A stretch of DNA of 52,591 nucleotides from Bacteroidetes bacterium 46-16 (GTDB lineage Bacteria > Bacteroidota > Bacteroidia > Chitinophagales > Chitinophagaceae): positions 49,595-102,185 of the forward strand of contig MKUN01000032.1 of NCBI GenBank assembly GCA_001897835.1, written 5' to 3'. Below are positions 35,199-43,600 of this stretch, one piece after another. Below the pieces are notes generated by a model. That model did no database searches and had not been told where the DNA came from. It saw nothing but the letters and a program-made list of their open reading frames with translations. Numbering within the stretch: the first letter of the stretch is position 1; each line of letters begins with the position of its first letter. Position numbers and translations under genes: made by a program.

Positions 35199-37826
35199 TT
35201 ACAATAAAGATCTTACGCTATCTATTACGGCTTGCAGCTTACTAGTATCCTGGCCGCCTGCTGTGGCCAGGGTCTTTTGTCCGCCGCCACCGCCTTTTAT
35301 CAGCGGTGCTACGTGTTCTTTAATGATCTTGCCGGCATCCAGGCCTTTAGCGGCAACTACCGTATCGGCTATGCCTATGGCTACATTAGCCTTGCCATCG
35401 ATATTGGCGCACAGCACGATCACATGATCATTTAGGTGGCCTTTGACATCGAAACACAGTTTTTTAAGCGCATCGGCAGAGCTTACATTTACCAGGGTGC
35501 CTACGAAGGTCACCTGGTCGATGATCTCATCTTTGGCTAATACCTCGTTGCGTATAGCAACCAGCTGGCGTGCCTCCAGGGATTCAACATGTTTTTCGAG
35601 CTGGGCCTTTTCTTCCTGCAGCTTTTCTATCGCTTTCAGGGTGTCTTTGGGCTGTTTTAGTTGAGCGTTTACCTGTTGCAATAGGGCAAGCTTTTCGTTC
35701 ACATATTTCTCTGCTGCTGCGCCGCTTACGGCTTCTACCCTGCGCACGCCGGCAGCTACTGCACTTTCGCTTATTAATTTAAAGAAGCCCAGTTGCCCGG
35801 TATTGCCAACATGTGTACCGCCGCATAATTCGATAGAATATCCGGGATCCATGATGACCACGCGAACACGGTCGCCATACTTTTCGCCAAAGAGGGCCAT
35901 TGCACCCATGGCCACAGCCTCATCCTTGCCCATCTCGCGGATGACCACCTCTATATTCTCGCGGATCTTTTCATTCACTATCTGCTCTATACGCGCTATC
36001 TCCTCATCACTTACTTTGGCAAAGTGGGAGAAGTCGAAACGGAGGTAGTCTTCATTTACCAAAGAGCCTTTTTGGGCTACATGTGTGCCCAGTACCTGCC
36101 TGAGTGCGGCATGCAACAAGTGCGTAGCGCTATGGTGTATAGCAGTAGAGATACGCTTACCTGCATCGACACGGGCCAATACGCCACTATCGATGTTTTC
36201 AGGCAGTACCTCGGTAAAGTGTATAATAAGGTTGTTCTCTTTTTTAGTATCGGTCACCTGTATGCTCTCGTCGGCAAAAAGAAGTTCGCCGGTATCACCT
36301 ACCTGCCCGCCGCTCTCGGCATAAAAAGGTGTGCAGTCGAGCACGATCTGGTAAGATTCTTTTCCTTTAGCTTTCACCCTGCGGTATTTCAGTACCTGTG
36401 CTTTGGCCTCCAGGCTGTCATAACCTACGAACTCAACTTTATTGCTGTCCTGCAGCACCACCCAGTCGTCGGTATCAAGTGCGGTGGCTGCACGGCTGCG
36501 GGTCTTTTGCTGCTGCATTTCGGCAGTAAAGGCAGTTTCGTCCACCGTAAGGGCATGCTCGGTTCCTATAAGGCGGGTAAGATCTATCGGGAAGCCATAA
36601 GTGTCATACAACTCGAATGCTGCCTTGCCATCTATTACAGATGTATTCTTCGCCTTCGTGTCGCTGATGATCTCATCTATTTTTTTCAGGCCTTTATCCA
36701 GGGTGCGGAGGAAGGCTTCTTCTTCTTCTTTCACTACACGGCCCACAAGATCGTGCTGCTTTTGCAGCTCGGGAAATACGTCGGCAAACTGCGCTGCCAA
36801 TACAGGCACCAGCTGATGCAGCAAAGGCTGCTTATAATCGAGGTAAGAATAGTAATAACGCACCGCACGGCGCAGGATACGGCGTATCACATAGCCGGCG
36901 CCGGTGTTGGATGGCAATTGCCCGTCGGCGATGGTGAAACATATGGCACGTATATGATCGCTCAACACGCGGAAGGCGATATCGGCTTTGCTATCTGTAT
37001 AGCCATATGTTTTGCCGGTTATCTGCTCTATCTCAGCTATGGTGCCGGTGAACAGGTCGGTATCATAATTGCTCTGTTTGCCCTGCAGCACGCGCACGAG
37101 GCGTTCCAGGCCCATACCCGTATCCACATGCATGGCGGGCAATGGTTCCAGGCTGCCGTCCTTCAGGCGGTTGAACTGCATGAACACATTGTTCCATATC
37201 TCGATCACTTGCGGATGGTCGGCATTTACCAGTGTTTTCCCATCTGCCTGTTTGCGTTCTTCATCGCTTCGGCAGTCCACATGTATCTCGCTGCATGGGC
37301 CGCATGGGCCTGTATCACCCATCTCCCAGAAGTTATCTTTCTTATTGCCCAGCAGTATACGGCTTTCGTCTACATGCTGTTTCCAGTAGTTATAAGCTTC
37401 CTCGTCTTTAGGAAGATTTTCTTTTGCATCTCCTTCGAACACCGTTACGTACAGCCTGTCCTTAGGTATCTTGTATACTTCAGCAAGCAGTTGCCAGCTC
37501 CATTCAATAGCCTCTTTCTTAAAGTAATCGCCAAAGCTCCAGTTGCCCAGCATCTCGAACATAGTGTGGTGGTAGGTATCCACGCCTACTTCTTCCAGGT
37601 CGTTGTGCTTACCACTTACACGCAGGCATTTCTGCGTATCGGCCACGCGGCTGTATTCAGGTTTTTTATTACCCAGGAAATAATCCTTGAACTGGTTCAT
37701 ACCCGCGTTGGTGAACAAAAGCGTAGGATCGTTCTTTACTACAATGGGGGCGGAGGGCACAATATGGTGGCCCTTGCTATGAAAGAAATCTAAAAACTGT
37801 TTCCGAATCTCGTTGGCGCTAAGCAT
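35199..37826 (-). CDS. alaS: Alanyl-tRNA synthetase
   Basis: AlaRS charges tRNA-Ala and edits mischarged tRNA. The chosen start gives 875 residues, a normal length. The class II core contains NDPTLLFTNAGMNQFKDYF and RVADTQKCLRVSGKHNDLE. The editing domain has HHSATHLLHAAL and CGGTHVGNTG (zinc ligands). The C-terminal oligomerisation part ends with IKGGGGGQKTLATAGG. A start nine codons further upstream is excluded because the promoter TAtcTTTG (37858-37851) overlaps it, leaving MLSANEIRKQF at 37826. The gene stands alone. Confidence 0.95.
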   Translation of the reverse strand: MLSANEIRKQFLDFFHSKGHHIVPSAPIVVKNDPTLLFTNAGMNQFKDYFLGNKKPEYSRVADTQKCLRVSGKHNDLEEVGVDTYHHTMFEMLGNWSFGDYFKKEAIEWSWQLLAEVYKIPKDRLYVTVFEGDAKENLPKDEEAYNYWKQHVDESRILLGNKKDNFWEMGDTGPCGPCSEIHVDCRSDEERKQADGKTLVNADHPQVIEIWNNVFMQFNRLKDGSLEPLPAMHVDTGMGLERLVRVLQGKQSNYDTDLFTGTIAEIEQITGKTYGYTDSKADIAFRVLSDHIRAICFTIADGQLPSNTGAGYVIRRILRRAVRYYYSYLDYKQPLLHQLVPVLAAQFADVFPELQKQHDLVGRVVKEEEEAFLRTLDKGLKKIDEIISDTKAKNTSVIDGKAAFELYDTYGFPIDLTRLIGTEHALTVDETAFTAEMQQQKTRSRAATALDTDDWVVLQDSNKVEFVGYDSLEAKAQVLKYRRVKAKGKESYQIVLDCTPFYAESGGQVGDTGELLFADESIQVTDTKKENNLIIHFTEVLPENIDSGVLARVDAGKRISTAIHHSATHLLHAALRQVLGTHVAQKGSLVNEDYLRFDFSHFAKVSDEEIARIEQIVNEKIRENIEVVIREMGKDEAVAMGAMALFGEKYGDRVRVVIMDPGYSIELCGGTHVGNTGQLGFFKLISESAVAAGVRRVEAVSGAAAEKYVNEKLALLQQVNAQLKQPKDTLKAIEKLQEEKAQLEKHVESLEARQLVAIRNEVLAKDEIIDQVTFVGTLVNVSSADALKKLCFDVKGHLNDHVIVLCANIDGKANVAIGIADTVVAAKGLDAGKIIKEHVAPLIKGGGGGQKTLATAGGQDTSKLQAVIDSVRSLL

Positions 37827-37850
37827 AATTATTCGTGTACTATAAGGCTG

Positions 37851-37858
37851 CAAAGATA
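37851..37858 (-). promoter_or_regulatory. -7 promoter element that fixes the alaS start
   Basis: The minus-strand TAtcTTTG matches the consensus; the predicted leader before ATG 37826 is about 20 nt. Confidence 0.55.
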
Positions 37859-37901
37859 ATTAGCTGTTTTGATGTATGGCCGCTTTCCTATTGCTATTAT
37901 T

Positions 37902-38429
37902 TTATATGCGGGACGAAAACAGCGTGTTCTTGTTGCTATCGGCTTGTTTTAGGAGACGGGCTATCTCTTCGTGTTGCCGCGCTGTGCCTGTTTCATCTAT
38001 ATGCACCAGGGGTATATGCCGCACTGCCAGCCCCGGTGCTACCAGTCTGCTGCGGTGGCAGTTTTGAGGTTTACCTTCTGCACACATCAGGGCTATGGCT
38101 AATTGTTTTTCATATGCGGTTGTTAGCCGTTCAATGCCCTGCCGGTAAAAGCTTGTGGCCATTATTTTCTCATGATCGGGCCTGCCATCGGTATAGCAGG
38201 CAATATCATCGGGGTGGCCTCCAAGCAGGTCGCCCATATATACATAAGTGATATTATGCCGCTGCAGGTATGCAGCAAAAGGTTCCCTGTTGTACTGCGG
38301 GTTGTAGCGGGAATAGGGCCTTGAGCGTATATCTACGAGGTATTTAATGCCATATTGTAGTAGTAGTTCCAGCAACTCGTGCTGCAGGCGGGTGCTGTGG
38401 CCAATAGTATATATAGGAACGGTAGGCAA
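37902..38429 (-). CDS. DUF488 family protein
   Basis: This 175-residue cytoplasmic protein is of the DUF488 family, recognised by the start IYTIGHSTR, VDIRSRPYSRYNPQYN and the Cys motif LMCAEGKPQNCHRSRLVA. The two cysteines and surrounding charged residues suggest an enzymatic or redox site, but no function is established to my knowledge. It is divergent from the BatA-domain gene across a 118-bp region that holds both promoters. Confidence 0.88.
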   Translation of the reverse strand: MPTVPIYTIGHSTRLQHELLELLLQYGIKYLVDIRSRPYSRYNPQYNREPFAAYLQRHNITYVYMGDLLGGHPDDIACYTDGRPDHEKIMATSFYRQGIERLTTAYEKQLAIALMCAEGKPQNCHRSRLVAPGLAVRHIPLVHIDETGTARQHEEIARLLKQADSNKNTLFSSRI

Positions 38430-38448
38430 GGCAAAATGATTCTCATAT

Positions 38449-38456
38449 CAAAATTA
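38449..38456 (-). promoter_or_regulatory. -7 promoter element of the DUF488 gene
   Basis: The minus-strand TAatTTTG matches the consensus; the predicted leader is about 15 nt. Confidence 0.5.
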
Positions 38457-38509
38457 CGCAGGGTACTGCGGCTGATAAAAAGAGGATATCCACATTTTTA
38501 GCTTGTTGT

Positions 38510-38543
38510 TTTGAATTTTGCCTTTCCAATAACCTTATATTTG
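38510..38543 (+). promoter_or_regulatory. Promoter of the BatA-domain gene, adjacent to its start codon
   Basis: TTTG (38510-38513) and TAtaTTTG (38536-38543) resemble the -33 and -7 elements, with a slightly long 22-base spacer. The GTG start codon is at 38548, so the mRNA would be leaderless or nearly so. Confidence 0.5.
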
Positions 38544-38547
38544 TTCG

Positions 38548-40587
38548 GTGAGTTTTTTGTATCCTCTTTTCCTCCTGGCGGGGCTCAGCCTTGCAATACC
38601 TGTACTGATACACCTCTTTAACCTGAGACGGTATAAGACAGTATTGTTCCCCCATACTCGCTTTCTGAAGAGCATACAACTCAATAGCCGCAAACAGTCG
38701 CAGGTGCGTTATAAATGGTTGCTGGCAGCACGCTTGCTGTTCCTGGCCATGCTGATACTTGCCTTTGCCCAGCCCTATTTTATGCAGGACAATAAGAAAG
38801 ACAGCGGCAACAGGCTTAAAGTACTGTATATAGATAACTCATACAGTATGTTGCTGAAGAAGGGTGCCCGCAGCCAGCTGGAGATAGCGAAGGAGGCGGC
38901 ACGCAAACAGCTAAAGCACGCAGCCAGCGGTAGCCGCTTCATTGTGCTGACGAACGACAAACCGGTCTCATACCGGCCCGTACCTGTAGATAAGGCCCTT
39001 ACCGAACTGAATAATATAGATGTATCGGCCGCAGATAAGAATGTGAGCAAGATCATGAGCAGCATACAAAGTATGGTGCAGGGCGAGGCAGCCACCGGGG
39101 CTGATGTATATTATTATTCCGATTTTCAGAAGAGCACTTTCGATGCGCGGCCCGATGCTTCATTAATGAAGGGGATTGCTTTTTATGGTGTACCCGTGCA
39201 AGCTGATGAAAAGCAGAACATTTTTATCGATACGGCATACCTTAATTCGCCCATAATACAAACAGGGCAGCAAAACCAGCTGATCGTAAGGACGAGGGCT
39301 ATAGGAAAGTTGCCAAAAGATGCCCCGGTACTGCAATTATCGGTGAACGGGCAGGTAAAAAGCGCTGCAACACTCAACTATAAAGAAAAGAACGAGAGCT
39401 CGGATACGCTGAGCTTCCAGGTGAACAGTGCTGACTGGCAGGAAATGACCCTGACCCTCAACGATGCAGCCGTAAAATTTGATGATACGTTCAGGATAAC
39501 TGCCCGCAGTACACCCGCCCTATCCATACTGGTGCTGAACGAGGAGCAACCTAATCCGTACATACAGGCGGCTTTCAGGGCTTATAATGGTTTCCGGCTT
39601 AACCAGGCAGATGTAAATGCCGCATCAATGGACTGGAAAGATTATAACCTTGTAATACTGAATGGCCTGACGCATATGGATGATGCACTGGGCAAAGCGC
39701 TGAACAATGCCATGCTACAAGGGCAAAGTGTATGCATCTTCCCGGGCAGGACGAATAATTATGCATCGCTGAACGAGGGGTTCAGGCAGGCAGGTGATAT
39801 ACGTATAAGCGGTATAGACACTTCGGTGCAGGCCGCCAGTACCCTGCAGCAGGGCAGCAGCCTTGTGAAAGATATCTTTGAGCGTATACCGGCCAATGTA
39901 CAGTTGCCTGTCGCCAACTGGCATTATATCATTGATGCGGGGCTGGGGGCCAACCAGCAGTCCATACTCAGTTTCCGGAGCGGGGCACCCTTCTTCGCAA
40001 AATATACACCCGCTAAAGGTCAATTATATATCTGTGCTACCTCGGCCGACCTGGCCTCGGGCAATTTTCCCGGCAGCTACTTCTTCGTACCTTTTATCTA
40101 CCAGATGGCAGTACAATCGCGGGGGGGTGACATATATGCTGTTACTGCCGGCAGGCAGCAGGCCGTGTACCTGCCACTGCGCAATGCCAGTGAGCGGAAT
40201 ATGGTGCACCTGTATGCCCCGGGGCTGGACGCCATACCGCCACAGCGGCCGGATGGTGCAGGGTTGGACGTATTCATAGACCGTGCGGTGCAGGAGCCTG
40301 GTTTTTACAGCCTTGCAGCAGGGGGCAGCGATACTGCACAAGTGGCCCTCAATGCAGACCGGAAAGAATCACAGCTGGAAACATGGGATATCGCGGCACT
40401 GCGTGATAACTGGAAAGGCGCCAATGTGCACTGGCTGAACTTATCGGCCACGGGCAATGCAGATGCCGGAAGTGACTGGGGCAGCTTCCCGCTTTGGAAA
40501 GTTTGTGCTATTTTAGCCCTCGTAATGCTGGCTGTTGAGACCTGGTTGCTTGCAGGTGGCTTTAAGAAGCAAAGCCTTGCAACGTAA
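38548..40587 (+). CDS. BatA/VWA-like membrane protein
   Basis: This 679-residue protein opens with the BatA N-terminal double-membrane-helix domain: SFLYPLFLLAGLSLAIPVLI, then HLFNLRRYKT and a second helix at about 58-76. A von Willebrand factor A-like region follows, with a MIDAS-like VLYIDNSYSM (Asp96-x-Ser98-x-Ser100). A long extracytoplasmic part leads to a C-terminal membrane helix (about 645-668). Homologues start at this same point, supporting the GTG start, despite its unusual closeness to the promoter. It is followed by the dihydroorotase-like and DUF4199 genes in one transcript. The role is unknown; Bat-type proteins were linked to stress tolerance in Bacteroidota. Confidence 0.85.
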   Translation: MSFLYPLFLLAGLSLAIPVLIHLFNLRRYKTVLFPHTRFLKSIQLNSRKQSQVRYKWLLAARLLFLAMLILAFAQPYFMQDNKKDSGNRLKVLYIDNSYSMLLKKGARSQLEIAKEAARKQLKHAASGSRFIVLTNDKPVSYRPVPVDKALTELNNIDVSAADKNVSKIMSSIQSMVQGEAATGADVYYYSDFQKSTFDARPDASLMKGIAFYGVPVQADEKQNIFIDTAYLNSPIIQTGQQNQLIVRTRAIGKLPKDAPVLQLSVNGQVKSAATLNYKEKNESSDTLSFQVNSADWQEMTLTLNDAAVKFDDTFRITARSTPALSILVLNEEQPNPYIQAAFRAYNGFRLNQADVNAASMDWKDYNLVILNGLTHMDDALGKALNNAMLQGQSVCIFPGRTNNYASLNEGFRQAGDIRISGIDTSVQAASTLQQGSSLVKDIFERIPANVQLPVANWHYIIDAGLGANQQSILSFRSGAPFFAKYTPAKGQLYICATSADLASGNFPGSYFFVPFIYQMAVQSRGGDIYAVTAGRQQAVYLPLRNASERNMVHLYAPGLDAIPPQRPDGAGLDVFIDRAVQEPGFYSLAAGGSDTAQVALNADRKESQLETWDIAALRDNWKGANVHWLNLSATGNADAGSDWGSFPLWKVCAILALVMLAVETWLLAGGFKKQSLAT

Positions 40588-40630
40588 TAAAGCAAGACTT
40601 GCACAGCAGGACCCATAATAACATCATACA

Positions 40631-41899
40631 ATGCTCGTCCTCATCCGCGGGGCAAAGGTATCAGACCCTGCCTCAGAATTTCACGGTAAAGTAACTGACA
40701 TACTGCTTGAAGACGGTATCATCAAAACCGTTAAAGGGAGCATTAAGACAAAAGCAGATACTGTAATAGAGGCCGCAGGGCTTAACGTGAGTCCCGGTTG
40801 GGTGGATGTGCTGGCTGACTACAGCGAACCGGGATACGAACATAAAGAGACCATAGCATCGGGTCTTAATGCAGCCGCGGCAGGCGGCTTTACCGATGTG
40901 CTCCTCTCACCCAATACCAACCCCGTGACGGGCAGCAAATCGACCGTGCAATACCTGCTGCAAAAAGCAAAAGGGCATATAGTGAACCTGCATCCCCTGG
41001 GCGTTGTGAGTACCAATGCGGAAGGTAAAACACTGGCAGAGATGCTGGATATGCACAGTAATGGTGCATTGGCTTTTACCGACGGCTGGAAGCCCATACA
41101 AAGCGCCGGGCTGATGCTGAAAGCGCTGGAATATGTACGAGCTTTCAATGGTGTGGTGTTGCAACTGCCGGTAGATGTATCGCTGGCTGAAGGAGGGCAG
41201 ATGCACGAGGGCCCGGTATCAACAAAGCTGGGTATGGCAGGCATACCGGTGATGGCCGAAAGCCTGGTGATACACCGCGATATAGAGCTGCTGCGCTATA
41301 CCGGATCGAGGCTGCATATAACAGGCGTATCTACAGCGGAAGGGCTGGCGCTGATCAGGCAGGCTAAAGGCGAAGGGCTGGATATAAGTTGCTCGGTAAC
41401 GCCCTATCACCTGGCCCTTACCGATGAGTCGCTGAATACATACAGCAGCCTGTACAAAGTATCGCCACCACTAAGACCTGAGGCCGACAGGCAGGCATTG
41501 ATAGCAGGGCTGAATGACGGCACTATAGACTGCATCGCCTCGCACCACAGGCCACAGGACTGGGATGCGAAAGAAAAGGAATTTGAATATGCATCGAATG
41601 GGATGAACCTCCAGGAGATCAGCTTCCAGGTGACCTGGAATGCAGTGGCTAAAGAGGTAGCTTTAGATAAACTGGTTGCCGCATTAAGCAGTAATCCGCG
41701 CAGGATATTCGGATTGCCGGGTGGCAATATAAAAGAGGGCGGGCAAGCTGCACTAACCGTTTTTTCTGCTGATGCAAGTTTCAGCCTGCAGGAAGACAAG
41801 ATAAGATCGGCATCGCGCAATAATCCTTTCACAGGCAAAGAGCTGAAAGGTAATGTTGTGGGTGTTATCAACAAAGGGAATGTTCATTTAAATAAATAA
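40631..41899 (+). CDS. Dihydroorotase-like protein lacking metal ligands
   Basis: This 422-residue amidohydrolase-fold protein aligns with class I dihydroorotases: PGWVDV...SEPGYEHKETI, LSPNTNPV, VSTAEG, VSPPLRPEADR. The catalytic metal site is gone. The usual H-x-H after the PG..D motif is Leu61-Ala-Asp63, the substrate Arg is Ser65, the His before VSTAEG is Gly232, and the active-site Asp of the usual ATDHAPH motif is Ser304. It should therefore be catalytically inactive as a dihydroorotase, like the non-catalytic partners known for some aspartate transcarbamoylases. I recall similar metal-less homologues in other Bacteroidota, so this is a conserved group, not local decay. It sits between the BatA-domain and DUF4199 genes. 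Confidence 0.85.
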   Translation: MLVLIRGAKVSDPASEFHGKVTDILLEDGIIKTVKGSIKTKADTVIEAAGLNVSPGWVDVLADYSEPGYEHKETIASGLNAAAAGGFTDVLLSPNTNPVTGSKSTVQYLLQKAKGHIVNLHPLGVVSTNAEGKTLAEMLDMHSNGALAFTDGWKPIQSAGLMLKALEYVRAFNGVVLQLPVDVSLAEGGQMHEGPVSTKLGMAGIPVMAESLVIHRDIELLRYTGSRLHITGVSTAEGLALIRQAKGEGLDISCSVTPYHLALTDESLNTYSSLYKVSPPLRPEADRQALIAGLNDGTIDCIASHHRPQDWDAKEKEFEYASNGMNLQEISFQVTWNAVAKEVALDKLVAALSSNPRRIFGLPGGNIKEGGQAALTVFSADASFSLQEDKIRSASRNNPFTGKELKGNVVGVINKGNVHLNK

Positions 41900-41902
41900 A
41901 CT

Positions 41903-42403
41903 ATGGAAAAGAAAAATACGCACATGAAGTATGGGCTCGTTACCGGGCTTATTATGATCGCTGTAGGTATTATATTGTACCTGTCGGGAGTGGCTTTTAA
42001 GCCGGGCATGCAATACGTTACTTATATACCTTTCCTTATTGGTTTGATATTGAATGCTCAGGCCTTTACAAAAGCTAACGATGGCTTTGTGACCTATGGC
42101 AATGTATTCAGCAGTTGTTTTAAAGCCTCTGCGATTATTACCCTGCTTTTAGCAGCATGGTCTTTTATAAGCATGAAAGTTTTCCCGCACATGATGCAGG
42201 AAGCTATGGAAATGGCCCGTCAACAAATGGTGAATAAAGGTATGACAGATGAGCAGATAGACATGGGTATGAAGATGGCAAAAAGTACTGTATTCATATT
42301 AGGAGCGGTAGTTTTCGGTACACTTTTCTGGGGTGCTATCCTTTCGCTGATAGCTGCGATAATACCTAAAAAGAAAGGTGCTGCCCCTATGCAGGATATG
42401 TAA
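41903..42403 (+). CDS. DUF4199 family membrane protein
   Basis: This 166-residue protein has four membrane helices (about 9-28, 36-52, 69-90 and 128-152). A Met-rich amphipathic loop (about 95-125) lies between the third and fourth helices. The arrangement and gene neighbourhood match DUF4199, a Bacteroidota family of unknown function usually found between the dihydroorotase-like and glycosyltransferase genes. It starts 3 bp after the previous stop. Confidence 0.85.
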   Translation: MEKKNTHMKYGLVTGLIMIAVGIILYLSGVAFKPGMQYVTYIPFLIGLILNAQAFTKANDGFVTYGNVFSSCFKASAIITLLLAAWSFISMKVFPHMMQEAMEMARQQMVNKGMTDEQIDMGMKMAKSTVFILGAVVFGTLFWGAILSLIAAIIPKKKGAAPMQDM

Positions 42404-42423
42404 AAACGGTCAAGATCTTCTTT

Positions 42424-42461
42424 GCTGTCCCGGACTTTATAAAAGTCCGGGACAGCTTTTT
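42424..42461 (+). terminator. Strong terminator after DUF4199
   Basis: A perfect 15-bp stem GCTGTCCCGGACTTT/AAAGTCCGGGACAGC with a 3-base loop (42424-42456) is followed by TTTTTA. It separates the BatA operon from the glycosyltransferase. Confidence 0.92.
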
Positions 42462-42518
42462 ATAGGGGATTTAACAAGACAATACAGGGCTGTAATACGC
42501 TGTAAAAGAAAATCCTGT

Positions 42519-42526
42519 ATTTTAGC
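42519..42526 (+). promoter_or_regulatory. Possible -7 element of the glycosyltransferase gene
   Basis: TAttTTAG differs at one base from TAnnTTTG and lies 6 bp before the ATG at 42533, giving a very short or absent leader. Confidence 0.35.
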
Positions 42527-42532
42527 GTCCCT

Positions 42533-43498
42533 ATGCATACCGATATCTCGATAATAGTGCCTTTGTACAACGAGGAAGAGTCGCTGCCGGAACTTATGGA
42601 CTGGATAGACAGGGTATGTAAAGAACATGCGTACAGCTACGAGGTGATCATGGTGGATGACGGGAGCACAGACCTTAGCTGGGAGGTAGTAGAACGCCTT
42701 AGTAAACAATATAATACGGCAAGGGGTATCCGTTTTCAGCGCAATTATGGTAAAAGTGCTGCCCTGAACGAAGGCTTTAAGGCTGCAGTAGGCAACGTGG
42801 TCATAACCATGGATGCCGACCTGCAGGATAGCCCTGATGAGATACCCGACCTGTACCGGATGATCATGGTGGATGATTATGATATGGTGAGCGGCTGGAA
42901 AAAAGTGCGCTATGACAACAAAGTGACCAAGAACCTGCCATCGAAGCTTTACAATGCGGTAAACCGTAGTATGTCGGGCATACAATTGCACGATTTTAAC
43001 TGCGGCCTCAAGTCGTATAAGCGTAAAGTGGTAAAGAGTATAGAGGTATATGGCGAGATGCATCGTTTTATCCCTGTGCTGGCCAAATGGGCAGGCTTCA
43101 AAAAGATAGGCGAGAAGGTGGTGCAGCACAGGCCGCGCAAGTATGGCGTATCTAAATTTGGCTGGGAACGCTTCATCAATGGCTTCCTCGATCTGCTGAC
43201 CGTGCAGTTCACGAGTCGTTTCGGTAAAAAGCCCATGCACTTTTTCGGGGTGTGGGGCACCCTCATGTTCTTATTAGGATTTATCATTACCCTGTATCTT
43301 ATAATTGCCCGCGTGTCCGTGGGTGCAGATTATGGCCTTACCAATAAAATAGGCTTCTACCTTGCTATAGCTACAATGATAATGGGTACTCAATTCTTTC
43401 TCACGGGTTTTGTGGCCGAACTGGTGACCCGTAATGCTGCCGACAGGAACCATTACCTCGTAGAGCAGCGCACAGGCTGGGAAATACCCAAAGAATGA
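42533..43498 (+). CDS. Family 2 glycosyltransferase (DPM/GtrB-like)
   Basis: This 321-residue protein has a GT-A catalytic domain with SIIVPLYNEEESLPEL, VDDGSTD and MDADLQDSPDEI. Two C-terminal membrane helices follow (about 235-258 and 275-300). This is the layout of dolichol-/undecaprenyl-phosphate sugar transferases, which put a sugar on a lipid carrier at the cytoplasmic face of the membrane. The sugar is unknown. In other Bacteroidota it follows DUF4199, as here, though a terminator and possible own promoter lie between. Confidence 0.9.
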   Translation: MHTDISIIVPLYNEEESLPELMDWIDRVCKEHAYSYEVIMVDDGSTDLSWEVVERLSKQYNTARGIRFQRNYGKSAALNEGFKAAVGNVVITMDADLQDSPDEIPDLYRMIMVDDYDMVSGWKKVRYDNKVTKNLPSKLYNAVNRSMSGIQLHDFNCGLKSYKRKVVKSIEVYGEMHRFIPVLAKWAGFKKIGEKVVQHRPRKYGVSKFGWERFINGFLDLLTVQFTSRFGKKPMHFFGVWGTLMFLLGFIITLYLIIARVSVGADYGLTNKIGFYLAIATMIMGTQFFLTGFVAELVTRNAADRNHYLVEQRTGWEIPKE

Positions 43499-43600
43499 TT
43501 TTACCATAGTTGCTTGTTTAACATTACTTTATTAGGCTGTAAATGTTTTTTTCTCATTTATTTCCGGCAACTTTGTGCCTTCATTTAGTAATTGCTTAAT

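Noticed and set aside
36024-37793. Open frame of 589 codons on the plus strand opposite alaS
   Set aside because: It lies entirely antisense to the unmistakable alaS gene, and its composition (many His, Cys, Tyr, Ile runs) is that of a codon-bias shadow; no domain is recognisable.
40631-41899. Functional pyrC
   Set aside because: All visible metal-ligand positions are substituted, so a catalytic dihydroorotase call is not supported.
42437-43240. Minus-strand frame of 267 codons opposite the glycosyltransferase
   Set aside because: It overlaps a clear GT2 gene and the strong terminator at 42424-42461; a shadow frame.
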